A DNA stretch of 37,021 bases from Acidiferrobacteraceae bacterium (GTDB lineage Bacteria > Pseudomonadota > Gammaproteobacteria > Acidiferrobacterales > Sulfurifustaceae). Made by a program: the position numbers and the translations under genes. Position 1 is the first letter of the stretch. Each line of letters opens with the position of its first letter. This document shows positions 24,702 to 33,627 of the stretch, piece after piece. Below the pieces are notes generated by a model, which saw only the letters and a program-made list of their open reading frames with translations, was not told the origin of the DNA and did no database searches. The stretch is from assembly GCA_021323795.1 (NCBI GenBank), contig JAJPKH010000115.1, positions 1 to 37,021 on the forward strand. Direction: 5' to 3'.

Positions 24702-25385
24702 TTATCGCGCGGCTAAATCGCGTAACCCGTTGAGATCAGCGACAAACAATGCGTATTCCCGCGTGCGCTCCGGTTCGCGTAAGCGCACGACGGCGGACGG
24801 GTGAATGGTAACAAATGTATTGGGCGAGAGCGGGGTCGCGGTGAGTTTTCCTCTATGGTCCTTCAGCCGTACCGAATGCCCGAACGCCGCGCGCGCCGCC
24901 GTGACGCCGAGACAAACAAGGAACCGTGGTTCGATCAGACGAAGCTCCGCGGCCAGCCAGGGAGTGCACGCGTCGATCTCGCCTTCGCGCGGACGCTGAT
25001 GAAGCCGGCGCTTGCCGCGCGCGACCCACTTGAAATGCTTCACGGCATTCGTGATATACACGGCGTGGCGCGGTATCCCCGCTTCCGTCAGCGCGCGCTC
25101 GAGCACGCGACCCGCCGGACCGACAAAGGGATGGCCGCTTCGATCTTCCTGGTCGCCGGGCTGCTCTCCGACCAACACGATCGTCGCGTTGCTGGGGCCT
25201 TCGCCGAACACCGTCTGCGTCGCTCGCTTATAAAGGTCGCAACCGGTACATCCGGCGGCGGCGGTGCGCAGCGATTTTATACTGAGTCGCGCCGGCACAA
25301 AATCCGCCGCCGATCGTGCGGGCGATTCGCCGCCGCCCCGCTTCGGCGCTCTTTTTTCGGTGTCGATTCGCGCGCGTTCATTCAT
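24702..25385 (-). CDS. UdgX-type uracil-DNA glycosylase (iron-sulfur, self-crosslinking family)
   Basis: The 227-residue protein belongs to the family 4/5-like uracil-DNA glycosylases. Four Cys at about 46, 49, 140 and 158 fit the 4Fe-4S site. Motif A is GEQPGDQED (73-81), followed by HPFVGPAGRVL, and motif B is HPSAVVR (195-201). The loop KRRLHQRP (125-132) matches the KRRIH loop that defines UdgX, in which the His (here His129) attacks the abasic site and leaves the protein covalently bound to DNA. The ATG at 25385 is preferred to the track start because GAAGGA sits about 8 bases before it. A variable, charged N-tail precedes the domain. It is divergent from a methyltransferase gene and otherwise alone. 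Confidence 0.9.
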   Translation of the reverse strand: MNERARIDTEKRAPKRGGGESPARSAADFVPARLSIKSLRTAAAGCTGCDLYKRATQTVFGEGPSNATIVLVGEQPGDQEDRSGHPFVGPAGRVLERALTEAGIPRHAVYITNAVKHFKWVARGKRRLHQRPREGEIDACTPWLAAELRLIEPRFLVCLGVTAARAAFGHSVRLKDHRGKLTATPLSPNTFVTIHPSAVVRLREPERTREYALFVADLNGLRDLAAR

Positions 25386-25475
25386 GACGTTTCCTTCGTA
25401 CCCCGGTGACGCGCACAAGCCAATCGTGGAAACACCTGTTTGCATTTCTTCCGGAGCCGACGGTTAAATACCGCG

Positions 25476-26246
25476 ATGCGGCTTGCCTCCCCCGAATTGC
25501 GCCTCCCGGCGCACGAGTTCCAGGTGCTGTTGGACCAACTCGGTCCGTCGCTCGGCGTCTGGCGGGCGGCGGAAATTGCCGCGCTCCGTACCGAGATATA
25601 CGAACCGCCGATTCTGGATCTCGGCTGCGGCGACGGCTTGGTCGCGTCGTTTGTCCTGCCGCGCGTGGATATCGGGGTGGATCCGTCCCCGCTCGCCATC
25701 CGGCGCGCCGCGCAGAGCCGGCTCTACGCGCGGCTCGAAGCCAGGCCCATCGAGGCCGTCGCGCTCGAGGCGAGGAGCGTCGGCACCGTCCTCAGCAATT
25801 CCGTGCTCGAGCATGTGGCAAATCTGCGCTCGGCATTGGACGCCACCGCGCGCCTGCTGCGCCCCGGCGGCCGCCTGATCTTCACCGTTCCGACCGAAGC
25901 CTTCAGCCGTTGGCTGGCGCTGCCGAGCGCCGGTTATCGCAACTGGCGTAATCGTCACTATGAGCACCGGAACTTATGGCCTATCGAACGCTGGCAGCAG
26001 GAGCTCGAGCGTAGCGGATTTGCTATCGTGGCGGTCCGCCCCTATCTGCGCCGCGAAATCGTCACGTTGTGGGACGCGGTCGAGTTGCTGCAACGCGTGT
26101 GGATCGGGCGCCATCGGCTCTTCAGCGCGTGCTGGCGCCGCTTACCCCGCTTCGTGCTGGCGCGCCTCGCGCGAGGCGCGTCGCGCCTCGACCTCTCCGC
26201 CCCGGCGCCGGGCGGCGGCCGGCTCGTGGTCGCGGTTCGGCGTTAA
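25476..26246 (+). CDS. Class I SAM-dependent methyltransferase
   Basis: The 256-residue protein has a Rossmann methyltransferase core: ILDLGCGDGLVASF (SAM-binding motif I), VDIGVDPSPLAIRRA (motif II), VGTVLSNSVLEHV (motif IV region) and LLRPGGRLIFTVPTEAF (motif V). The N-terminal 60 residues and the Trp/Arg-rich C-terminal part (NWRNRHYEHRNLWPIERW) probably shape the substrate site. The substrate is unknown; the arrangement resembles methyltransferases near glycan or lipid genes. The track start is a TTG at 25440; I prefer the ATG at 25476 (MRLASPELRLP). A 20-base palindrome overlaps its stop codon. Confidence 0.85.
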   Translation: MRLASPELRLPAHEFQVLLDQLGPSLGVWRAAEIAALRTEIYEPPILDLGCGDGLVASFVLPRVDIGVDPSPLAIRRAAQSRLYARLEARPIEAVALEARSVGTVLSNSVLEHVANLRSALDATARLLRPGGRLIFTVPTEAFSRWLALPSAGYRNWRNRHYEHRNLWPIERWQQELERSGFAIVAVRPYLRREIVTLWDAVELLQRVWIGRHRLFSACWRRLPRFVLARLARGASRLDLSAPAPGGGRLVVAVRR

Positions 26247-26254
26247 CGCCGAAC
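26235..26254. terminator. 20-bp perfect palindrome at a convergent gene end
   Basis: GTTCGGCGTTAACGCCGAAC is a perfect dyad overlapping the TAA of the plus-strand methyltransferase gene (26244-26246). It can form an 8-bp stem with a TTAA loop in RNA from either strand. It probably serves as a bidirectional transcript end, though no T-run follows on either side. The minus-strand PmtA-like gene ends about 100 bases to the right. Confidence 0.5.
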
Positions 26255-26352
26255 GCGCGCGTCATCGCGATGAGCGCCGGCGACGCGGCAGCTCGAACTG
26301 CGATGCGATCGCTTCGCGTTGCGCTCGCACGGAAGGTTGTTGGAATCGCCGA

Positions 26353-27009
26353 TCAGGCGGTGGCGTTGAAGGAAAGCGGTTCGGCCGCCTCTTTGTTATT
26401 GCGCGCGCGCAGCATGCTCCAGTAACCGAAAAGGTTCACCGGCTGCTTGTCCACGACCTCCAACTTGGTGTCGCGTACGAAAGTTTCGAGGCAAAAATCG
26501 GGGTGAAAGCCGACGAGACGCGACAGCGGCGCGAGCAGGCTCTCGGCGGTGCCGACGATCGGATTCGGACTGTGGAAGTGATTGACGATGAAAATTTCGC
26601 CGTTGGGCTTGCAGACGCGGCGCATTTCATCGACCAGTCGTTTGGGGTGAGGAACGACCGACACCACGTACATGGCGACGACTTTATCGAAACTGTCGGA
26701 AGGAAACGACGTGCGCTCCGCGTCCATGACGTGAAGCTCGATCCTGCGATCGATGCTCTCGCGCGCCAGCCGGGCGCGGGCGCGGTCCAGCATTTCCGGC
26801 GAGATGTCGATGCCGGTGACGCGTACGCCGTCGGGATAGAGAGGGAGCGAAAGACCGGTCCCGACGCCGACTTCGAGCACGCGCTGCCCGGCCCGACAGT
26901 CCATGCGCTGGATGACGGCCTTGCGCCCCGGCTGAAATACGGCGCCGAAATAGAGATCGTACAGTCGCGCGTACCGCCGGTAAGCCTTTTTTATTGCTTC
27001 GAGTTCCAT
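26353..27009 (-). CDS. SAM-dependent methyltransferase, phosphatidylethanolamine N-methyltransferase (PmtA)-like
   Basis: The 218-residue protein reads MELEAIKKAYRRYARLYDLYFG, then VLEVGVGTGLSLPLYP (SAM motif I), VTGIDISPEMLDRAR, FPSDSFDKVVAMYVVSVVPHP and NGEIFIVNHFHS. The YARLYDLYFG start and overall length match the Rhodobacter-type PmtA family. Those enzymes methylate phosphatidylethanolamine stepwise to phosphatidylcholine at the cytoplasmic face of the membrane. Ubiquinone or other small-molecule methyltransferases are an alternative. The ATG at 27009 has GGAGA about 7 bases upstream. The track extends further, but that part is Arg/Pro-rich and unlike relatives. Confidence 0.8.
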   Translation of the reverse strand: MELEAIKKAYRRYARLYDLYFGAVFQPGRKAVIQRMDCRAGQRVLEVGVGTGLSLPLYPDGVRVTGIDISPEMLDRARARLARESIDRRIELHVMDAERTSFPSDSFDKVVAMYVVSVVPHPKRLVDEMRRVCKPNGEIFIVNHFHSPNPIVGTAESLLAPLSRLVGFHPDFCLETFVRDTKLEVVDKQPVNLFGYWSMLRARNNKEAAEPLSFNATA

Positions 27010-27074
27010 CCTTCGTCTCCCATTACGGACGCCCGCCGGCCGAACAGCGACCGGGACATGCCGGTTGGCGTGGA

Positions 27075-27103
27075 AAAATAACGCATCGTCGGCTCCGGCG
27101 CAA
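27075..27103 (-). promoter_or_regulatory. Weak candidate promoter of the PmtA-like gene
   Basis: On the minus strand TTGCGC and TATTTT are spaced by 17 bases, with 3 and 4 of 6 consensus matches, and lie 66 bases before the ATG. This is the only AT-containing patch with acceptable spacing in the 138-base gap 27010-27147. Confidence 0.3.
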
Positions 27104-27147
27104 AGGTACAATTATCGTTGTGGCCGGCAACCTTCTAAGGTCTTCGC

Positions 27148-27477
27148 CTAGTCCGCGTCGCAGGAGGGCGGCGGCGGCGAAAAGTAGCGGCGCAAGCGTG
27201 CGTGCAGCTCGGTTTCCGATAGTCCTTCCACTTCGATGACCTTGCGCGCATGGGTTTCCCCGTTCACCAGGCGGACATTCTCCCGCGGTAACTGCAGAGC
27301 GAAGGCCACCGTTTTCAACGCCGCTTCATTGGCTTTACCTCGTTCCGGAGGTGCGGTCACGCGAACTTTGAGCGCGGCGCCGATCCAGCCGGCGATTTCG
27401 TTCTTCGACGCCTTGGGAATGACCTTGAGCTGCAATCGAAGGCTCACAGCTTTTCTGGTCGGCACCGCTATGCGCAA
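27148..27477 (-). CDS. DUF167 / YggU family protein
   Basis: The 109-residue protein carries the DUF167 signature: LQLKVIPKASKNEIAGW, LKVRVTAPPERGKANEAALKTVA, LPRENVRLVNGETHARKVIEVEG. The family is a small alpha/beta fold present from bacteria to humans, and its molecular role is unknown. The C-terminus ends in a Pro-rich PPPPSCDAD tail. It lies 46 bases downstream of degQ on the same strand, separated by a strong hairpin, so it may be expressed as a low-level read-through product of the protease transcript. Confidence 0.88.
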   Translation of the reverse strand: MRIAVPTRKAVSLRLQLKVIPKASKNEIAGWIGAALKVRVTAPPERGKANEAALKTVAFALQLPRENVRLVNGETHARKVIEVEGLSETELHARLRRYFSPPPPSCDAD

Positions 27478-27486
27478 GCGTGCGGC

Positions 27487-27516
27487 CGGGCGGCGCCATC
27501 ACCACGGCGCCGCCCG
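27487..27516 (-). terminator. GC-rich hairpin after degQ-like gene
   Basis: CGGGCGGCGCC pairs with GGCGCCGCCCG (11 bp) around an 8-base loop, starting 7 bases after the protease stop on the minus strand. The stem is very stable but has no T-run, so it may pause or stabilise RNA rather than terminate fully. Confidence 0.5.
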
Positions 27517-27523
27517 ATCGGGC

Positions 27524-29038
27524 TTAAGGTTTAATCGCGAGGAATAACTTACCGCCGCGACGGTTAATGAGCAGCAGCGCGCCGTCTTTCTTCGAAAGCT
27601 TGCTGCTGATGCGCCTGAGATCCGCCACCGAGCGAACCGGCTGACGATTGATTTCGAGGATAACGTCGCCCGGTTCCACTCCCGCGGACGCCGCCGAGCT
27701 ATCGGGGGCGAGACCCGTGACCACGACCCCCTTGGTTCCGGGGTTAAGACCGAGTTGACGGGCGGTGTCGGGCGTAAGATTGCGCACTTCAAGACCGCCC
27801 AACACGGATTTCGCGCCGCTCTCATCCTGCTCGCTCCCGAGCGTTTCCTCCTCGCCGGCGCGCGCGATGTCCTTCGGCTGCTCGGCGATCTTCACGCTGA
27901 TCGTTTGGCGTTTGTTCTCGCGCAGCACTTCCACTTTCGCGGTCTTTCCAACGGCCGTTTGCGCCACCATGTTGCGCAAGATAGCGGGGCTCTCGACCGG
28001 TTTGCCGTCGAAGCTGATGATGACGTCACCCGACTTGACCCCCGCCGCGGCCGCCGGACTGTCCGGAAGCACTTCGCTGACCAGCGCTCCCTTGGTCTCG
28101 CTCAGCCCGAACTGCTTCGCCAGGTCTTGGTTGACTTCCTGGATGGAAACACCGAGCCAGCCGCGCGTGACCTTGCCGGTCTTCACCAGGCTGTCCATCA
28201 CCGCGCGCGTCATGTTCGCCGGTACCGCGAAACCGATGCCCATGTAACCTCCGCTGCGCGAGAAAATCGCCGTGTTGATGCCGACCAGCTCGCCGCGCGA
28301 ATTGACCAGCGCGCCGCCGGAATTTCCCGGGTTGATCGCCGCGTCGGTTTGAATGAAATCCTCGTAGTCGGCGATACCGACATTGGCGCGGCCGACGGCG
28401 CTCACGATGCCCATCGTAACCGTCGAGTTCAGCGCGAACGGATTGCCGATGGCGAGGATGAATTCACCCACCTCGAGCTTGTCGGAGTCGCCCCACGGGA
28501 TGGTCGGCAGATCCTTGGCGTTGATCTTGACGACCGCGACGTCGGTTTTCGGATCGGTGCCGACGACTTTGCCGGTGAATTCGCGCTTATCATTGAGCAG
28601 CACTTTGATCTCGTCCGCCTTGGCGATGACATGATTGTTGGTGACGATATAACCGTCGCTCGTGACGATCACGCCGCTGCCGAGGCTGCTCTCTTTGCGC
28701 TCGCGCGGCGCCTGGAAACGGCGGAAAAACTCGTCGCCGAAGAATTGGCGGAAAAACGGATCGTCCATGAACGGCGCCATTTGTTCGCCGCCGCCGGGGG
28801 AGCGCACCACGCGCGTCGTGGAGATGTTCACCACCGCAGGGGTGGCGGCTTTGACGATCGGGACGAAATTCGGCGGGCCGACGTTGGTCGACAGCGGAAG
28901 TCTTGGCTGGTTTTCGGCGCTTCCGGCGACCGGCATCCAGCCGAGGCGCGAGCTCAACACGACGCCTCCGATGACACCCGCAAAGAGGAACAGCCCGGCC
29001 ACGAGACCGGCCCGGAACGAACGACGATCAATAGTCAT
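27524..29038 (-). CDS. degQ: Periplasmic serine protease, DegP/DegQ (HtrA) family
   Basis: The 504-residue protein has an N-terminal hydrophobic segment (AGLVAGLFLFAGVIGGVVL) that exports or anchors it. A trypsin-like domain carries His136 (TNNHVI), Asp166 (KTDVAVV) and Ser240 (NPGNSGG). Two PDZ domains follow, each with its GDVI core (SGDVIISFDGKPV and PGDVILEINRQPV). Two PDZ domains and the PFFRQFFGDEFFRRF LA-loop fit DegP/DegQ rather than DegS. It degrades or refolds damaged envelope proteins. The ATG at 29038 has GGGAG about 9 bases upstream and replaces the track start 9 codons earlier. The choice between degP and degQ is not certain. It follows clpB by 75 bases on the same strand. Confidence 0.93.
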   Translation of the reverse strand: MTIDRRSFRAGLVAGLFLFAGVIGGVVLSSRLGWMPVAGSAENQPRLPLSTNVGPPNFVPIVKAATPAVVNISTTRVVRSPGGGEQMAPFMDDPFFRQFFGDEFFRRFQAPRERKESSLGSGVIVTSDGYIVTNNHVIAKADEIKVLLNDKREFTGKVVGTDPKTDVAVVKINAKDLPTIPWGDSDKLEVGEFILAIGNPFALNSTVTMGIVSAVGRANVGIADYEDFIQTDAAINPGNSGGALVNSRGELVGINTAIFSRSGGYMGIGFAVPANMTRAVMDSLVKTGKVTRGWLGVSIQEVNQDLAKQFGLSETKGALVSEVLPDSPAAAAGVKSGDVIISFDGKPVESPAILRNMVAQTAVGKTAKVEVLRENKRQTISVKIAEQPKDIARAGEEETLGSEQDESGAKSVLGGLEVRNLTPDTARQLGLNPGTKGVVVTGLAPDSSAASAGVEPGDVILEINRQPVRSVADLRRISSKLSKKDGALLLINRRGGKLFLAIKP

Positions 29039-29073
29039 TTTTATGAACTCCCAATCGCGAAGCACGATAGTCC

Positions 29074-29102
29074 CATGGATCGGTAAAACCCGGAAAAGTT
29101 TC
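29074..29102 (-). promoter_or_regulatory. Tentative sigmaE-like promoter of the HtrA protease gene
   Basis: On the minus strand GAAACTT resembles the sigmaE -35 (GGAACTT). After 16 bases TCCATG stands where a TCTAA/TCAAA-type -10 is expected, which is only a partial match. The position, 36 bases before the ATG, is reasonable, and degP is sigmaE-controlled in E. coli. The call is weak. Confidence 0.25.
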
Positions 29103-29113
29103 GAGGCTACCGG

Positions 29114-31723
<2,610 letters not shown>

Positions 31724-31757
31724 AAGAGATCTTTCCTGAGCAGGTCGCTTTGGCTTT

Positions 31758-31786
31758 AAATTGGGTTAATCCGGACCTTTTTCAAG
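31758..31786 (-). promoter_or_regulatory. Sigma32 (RpoH) heat-shock promoter of clpB
   Basis: On the minus strand CTTGAAA matches the sigma32 -35 completely. CCCAATTT, 14 bases later, matches 7 of 8 bases of the CCCCATNT -10. It lies in the 76-base gap between the cupin gene and clpB, and the -10 ends about 35 bases before the clpB ATG. Confidence 0.8.
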
Positions 31787-31799
31787 GAGAACGCGCCAT

Positions 31800-32141
31800 T
31801 CATTTCCTCCCGCGCGGCAACGGATCGCCGTTCTTTTTATAGGCGGGAGGCGCGTAGAAATTCACGGTTCGGAGCGGGACGCGGCCGTTGTTACGTATCT
31901 CGTGTTGGTCGCCGCGCTCGATGAGCATCAGCGTGCCGGGACGCAGCCGGTAGGACTGCTTGCCGACGCGGGCTTGCCCGGTCCCTTCCACCACGTAGAG
32001 CCATTGGTCGCTCCCGCGATGGCGGTTCTTGGGCCCGCCCTCGCTGTCGCCGGGCGGAATCACCATTTCCGCCGCCTGCGCGCGGCGATTGCCGAATACC
32101 ACGCGAAAGCCCTTACCGAGCCCGAGTCTCTTGCGCTTCAT
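31800..32141 (-). CDS. Single-domain cupin protein
   Basis: The 113-residue protein is a small beta-barrel cupin. It shows the first motif as HRGSDQWLYVVEGTGQARVG and the second as PGTLMLIERGDQHEIRN, followed by VPLRTVNFYAPPAY. His and Gln residues could hold a metal, but the usual third and fourth ligands are only partly kept (HxGSDQ rather than HxHxxxE). Such proteins may be sugar or acid isomerases, dioxygenases or ligand sensors. No function can be assigned. It lies 76 bases before clpB on the same strand, with the heat-shock promoter in between, so clpB has its own promoter. Confidence 0.82.
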   Translation of the reverse strand: MKRKRLGLGKGFRVVFGNRRAQAAEMVIPPGDSEGGPKNRHRGSDQWLYVVEGTGQARVGKQSYRLRPGTLMLIERGDQHEIRNNGRVPLRTVNFYAPPAYKKNGDPLPRGRK

Positions 32142-32278
32142 CGGCCTGCTCCATGGCCCGAAAAATCAAGCGTACCACGCTCTCGCTTCCGCCCGCAGCC
32201 ACAGCGCAGGGGTCGCAAAGCTATTGCGAAAACGGGATACCGCTGTTCCCGTCAGGGAACCTCTCGAAATTGCTTCTC

Positions 32279-32414
32279 ATGTAGGTTGGTCAAGCCGCGC
32301 AAGCGCGCGGACCGACAAAATCATATGGTTCGGCGGCATCGCTCCGCCCATCCGTGTGCTCACGCGAAATTGGCACATCCTGTGCGGCATCGCGGCGCTC
32401 AACCCACCCTACAT
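32279..32414. repeat. 136-bp element with imperfect inverted ends (MITE- or interspersed-repeat-like)
   Basis: The left end reads ATGTAGGTTGG and the right end, reverse-complemented, ATGTAGGGTGG: 10 of 11 bases agree. Inside are a hairpin (CCGCGC-AAGC-GCGCGG, 32295-32310) and a direct repeat of GCGGCATCGC (about 32332 and 32392). Similar TGTAGGGTGGG...CCCACCCTACA sequences are, from memory, widespread short interspersed repeats in proteobacterial genomes. It fills half of the 298-base gap 32142-32439 between the cupin gene and a hypothetical gene. The other half shows no gene. Confidence 0.6.
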
Positions 32415-32439
32415 TTGAATTATTGGAGGTTCCCATTAG

Positions 32440-32931
32440 TTAGTCCGCCGTGCGCTCGTGGTGCGTGGCGAGCGCCTGGATATACCGGACGAACTCGGGG
32501 TCTTCCCCTTTCAGGAGCTGCGGTAGGGCGGTGCGGAAATCTTCCCGGCTGCACCACTCGTGCATGTAATCTTCCCACGAACGCCAGCGACGCAGCTCGT
32601 TCTTCGACATCGTATGATCGTGCAGCAGCAGGTACGCGCGCTCGAACAGCGACACGAGCATGCCGAAGATCACCATCATGCGCTCGCGCTGCTCGTCCGA
32701 GAGGTTCGGCGTGCTCGGCGTGGAAAACAGGCGCAAGTCGGGATTCTCCAGCACGACTTTGAGGAACTCCTGGTAGTTGTCGGACAATGCCTGATAGACC
32801 TCGTTCTCTTCGTTGGCGCGCTCTTTGCGCTGTTCGAAAAGAAACACGAAGATGGCAACGGGCAGACCGATGACCGTGACGACGTAACTCAACATCTCCC
32901 ATATCTCAAGCACCGTCATGCCTCCGTCCAC
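32440..32931 (-). CDS. Membrane-anchored protein of unknown function
   Basis: The 163-residue protein has one N-terminal membrane span (about 12-33, MLSYVVTVIGLPVAIFVFLF). A basic stop-transfer (EQRKER) and a soluble helical domain follow, with NDNYQEFLKVV-like DNYQEFLKVVLENPDLRLF, ERMMVIFGMLVSLFERAYLLLHD and LRRWRSWEDYMHEWC. Similar single-span proteins with a NPDLRL motif are common unnamed families (DUF4760-like appearance); I do not assign a role. The GTG at 32931 has GGGAGA about 8 bases upstream; an ATG four codons later is possible but sits too close to GGAGG. It is the third gene, 15 bases after the acyltransferase, so the operon is likely. The 32420-32902 ORF is its shadow. Confidence 0.78.
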   Translation of the reverse strand: MDGGMTVLEIWEMLSYVVTVIGLPVAIFVFLFEQRKERANEENEVYQALSDNYQEFLKVVLENPDLRLFSTPSTPNLSDEQRERMMVIFGMLVSLFERAYLLLHDHTMSKNELRRWRSWEDYMHEWCSREDFRTALPQLLKGEDPEFVRYIQALATHHERTAD

Positions 32932-32946
32932 CGCGATGTCTCCCTC

Positions 32947-33627
32947 TTACGAATGCAGCGCGCGACTCAACTCTTCCAAACACCATTCGGCCGTACGATT
33001 TTCGCAGATCAGCGGCGGGCGCGCCTCAAGCCGCGCGGCGCTGCGCATGAACACCGCGGCGACGGTGAAGCCCTGCCCGCGCACCCCGCGGATGCGCACG
33101 GGAATAATCGGCGCGCCGGTCATTTGCGACAGCAGCACGATGCCGCGGCGCAGCGGAGCCGGCGGCTCGTGGTCGAGGCGAATGCGGCCTTGGGGAAACA
33201 ATGCCACCACTTCTCCGGCGGCCAAGGCGCGGCGCGCGGCGTAAAGGGCCGTGCGCGGATCGCGTTCACGGTCGATCGGTATGCAGCCGATGGCCCGGAA
33301 CAACCACTTGAGGTACCAGCGCTCGTACTGTTCGCGCGCGATGATGAAGCGCAGCGGCCGCTTCATCGCGGCGATCAGTAACAGCGGATCGAGACCCGAA
33401 ACGTGATTGCTCGCCACCAGCGCCGGCCCGCTGCGCGGGAGGCGCAGCCGATCGTGCGCGAGCCCGTGAAACCGCCGGCAGAAGAGCCGGTTCAGGCCAT
33501 CGAGGCGGTTCAGCCACGGACCGCCCCAATCCGCTTCGTTCGCCGCCTCACATATGCGAACAAACCGGCGCAGGAACCACCCCGCCAGCACGATCAACAA
33601 GATCAAGCCGAGCCACGCGCCGTTCAT
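32947..33627 (-). CDS. PlsC-type 1-acylglycerol-3-phosphate acyltransferase family protein
   Basis: The 226-residue protein has an N-terminal hydrophobic helix (GLILLIVLAGWFL) and an acyltransferase domain. Motif I is NHVSGLD (His75, Asp80, fitting HX4D), then a GCIPIDRE segment (motif II region), and motif III as LFPQGRI (144-150), where most PlsC proteins have FPEGTR. The Glu to Gln change touches the glycerophosphate-binding motif and may shift the acceptor. The later IIPVRIRG is motif IV-like. It transfers an acyl chain to a lysophospholipid or related acceptor at the membrane. Its ATG overlaps the stop of the upstream MFS gene (ATGA), so the two are coupled. Confidence 0.88.
   Translation of the reverse strand: MNGAWLGLILLIVLAGWFLRRFVRICEAANEADWGGPWLNRLDGLNRLFCRRFHGLAHDRLRLPRSGPALVASNHVSGLDPLLLIAAMKRPLRFIIAREQYERWYLKWLFRAIGCIPIDRERDPRTALYAARRALAAGEVVALFPQGRIRLDHEPPAPLRRGIVLLSQMTGAPIIPVRIRGVRGQGFTVAAVFMRSAARLEARPPLICENRTAEWCLEELSRALHS

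Noticed and set aside
27755-29086. 443-residue plus-strand ORF
   Set aside because: Antisense to the HtrA protease gene with its complete His-Asp-Ser triad.
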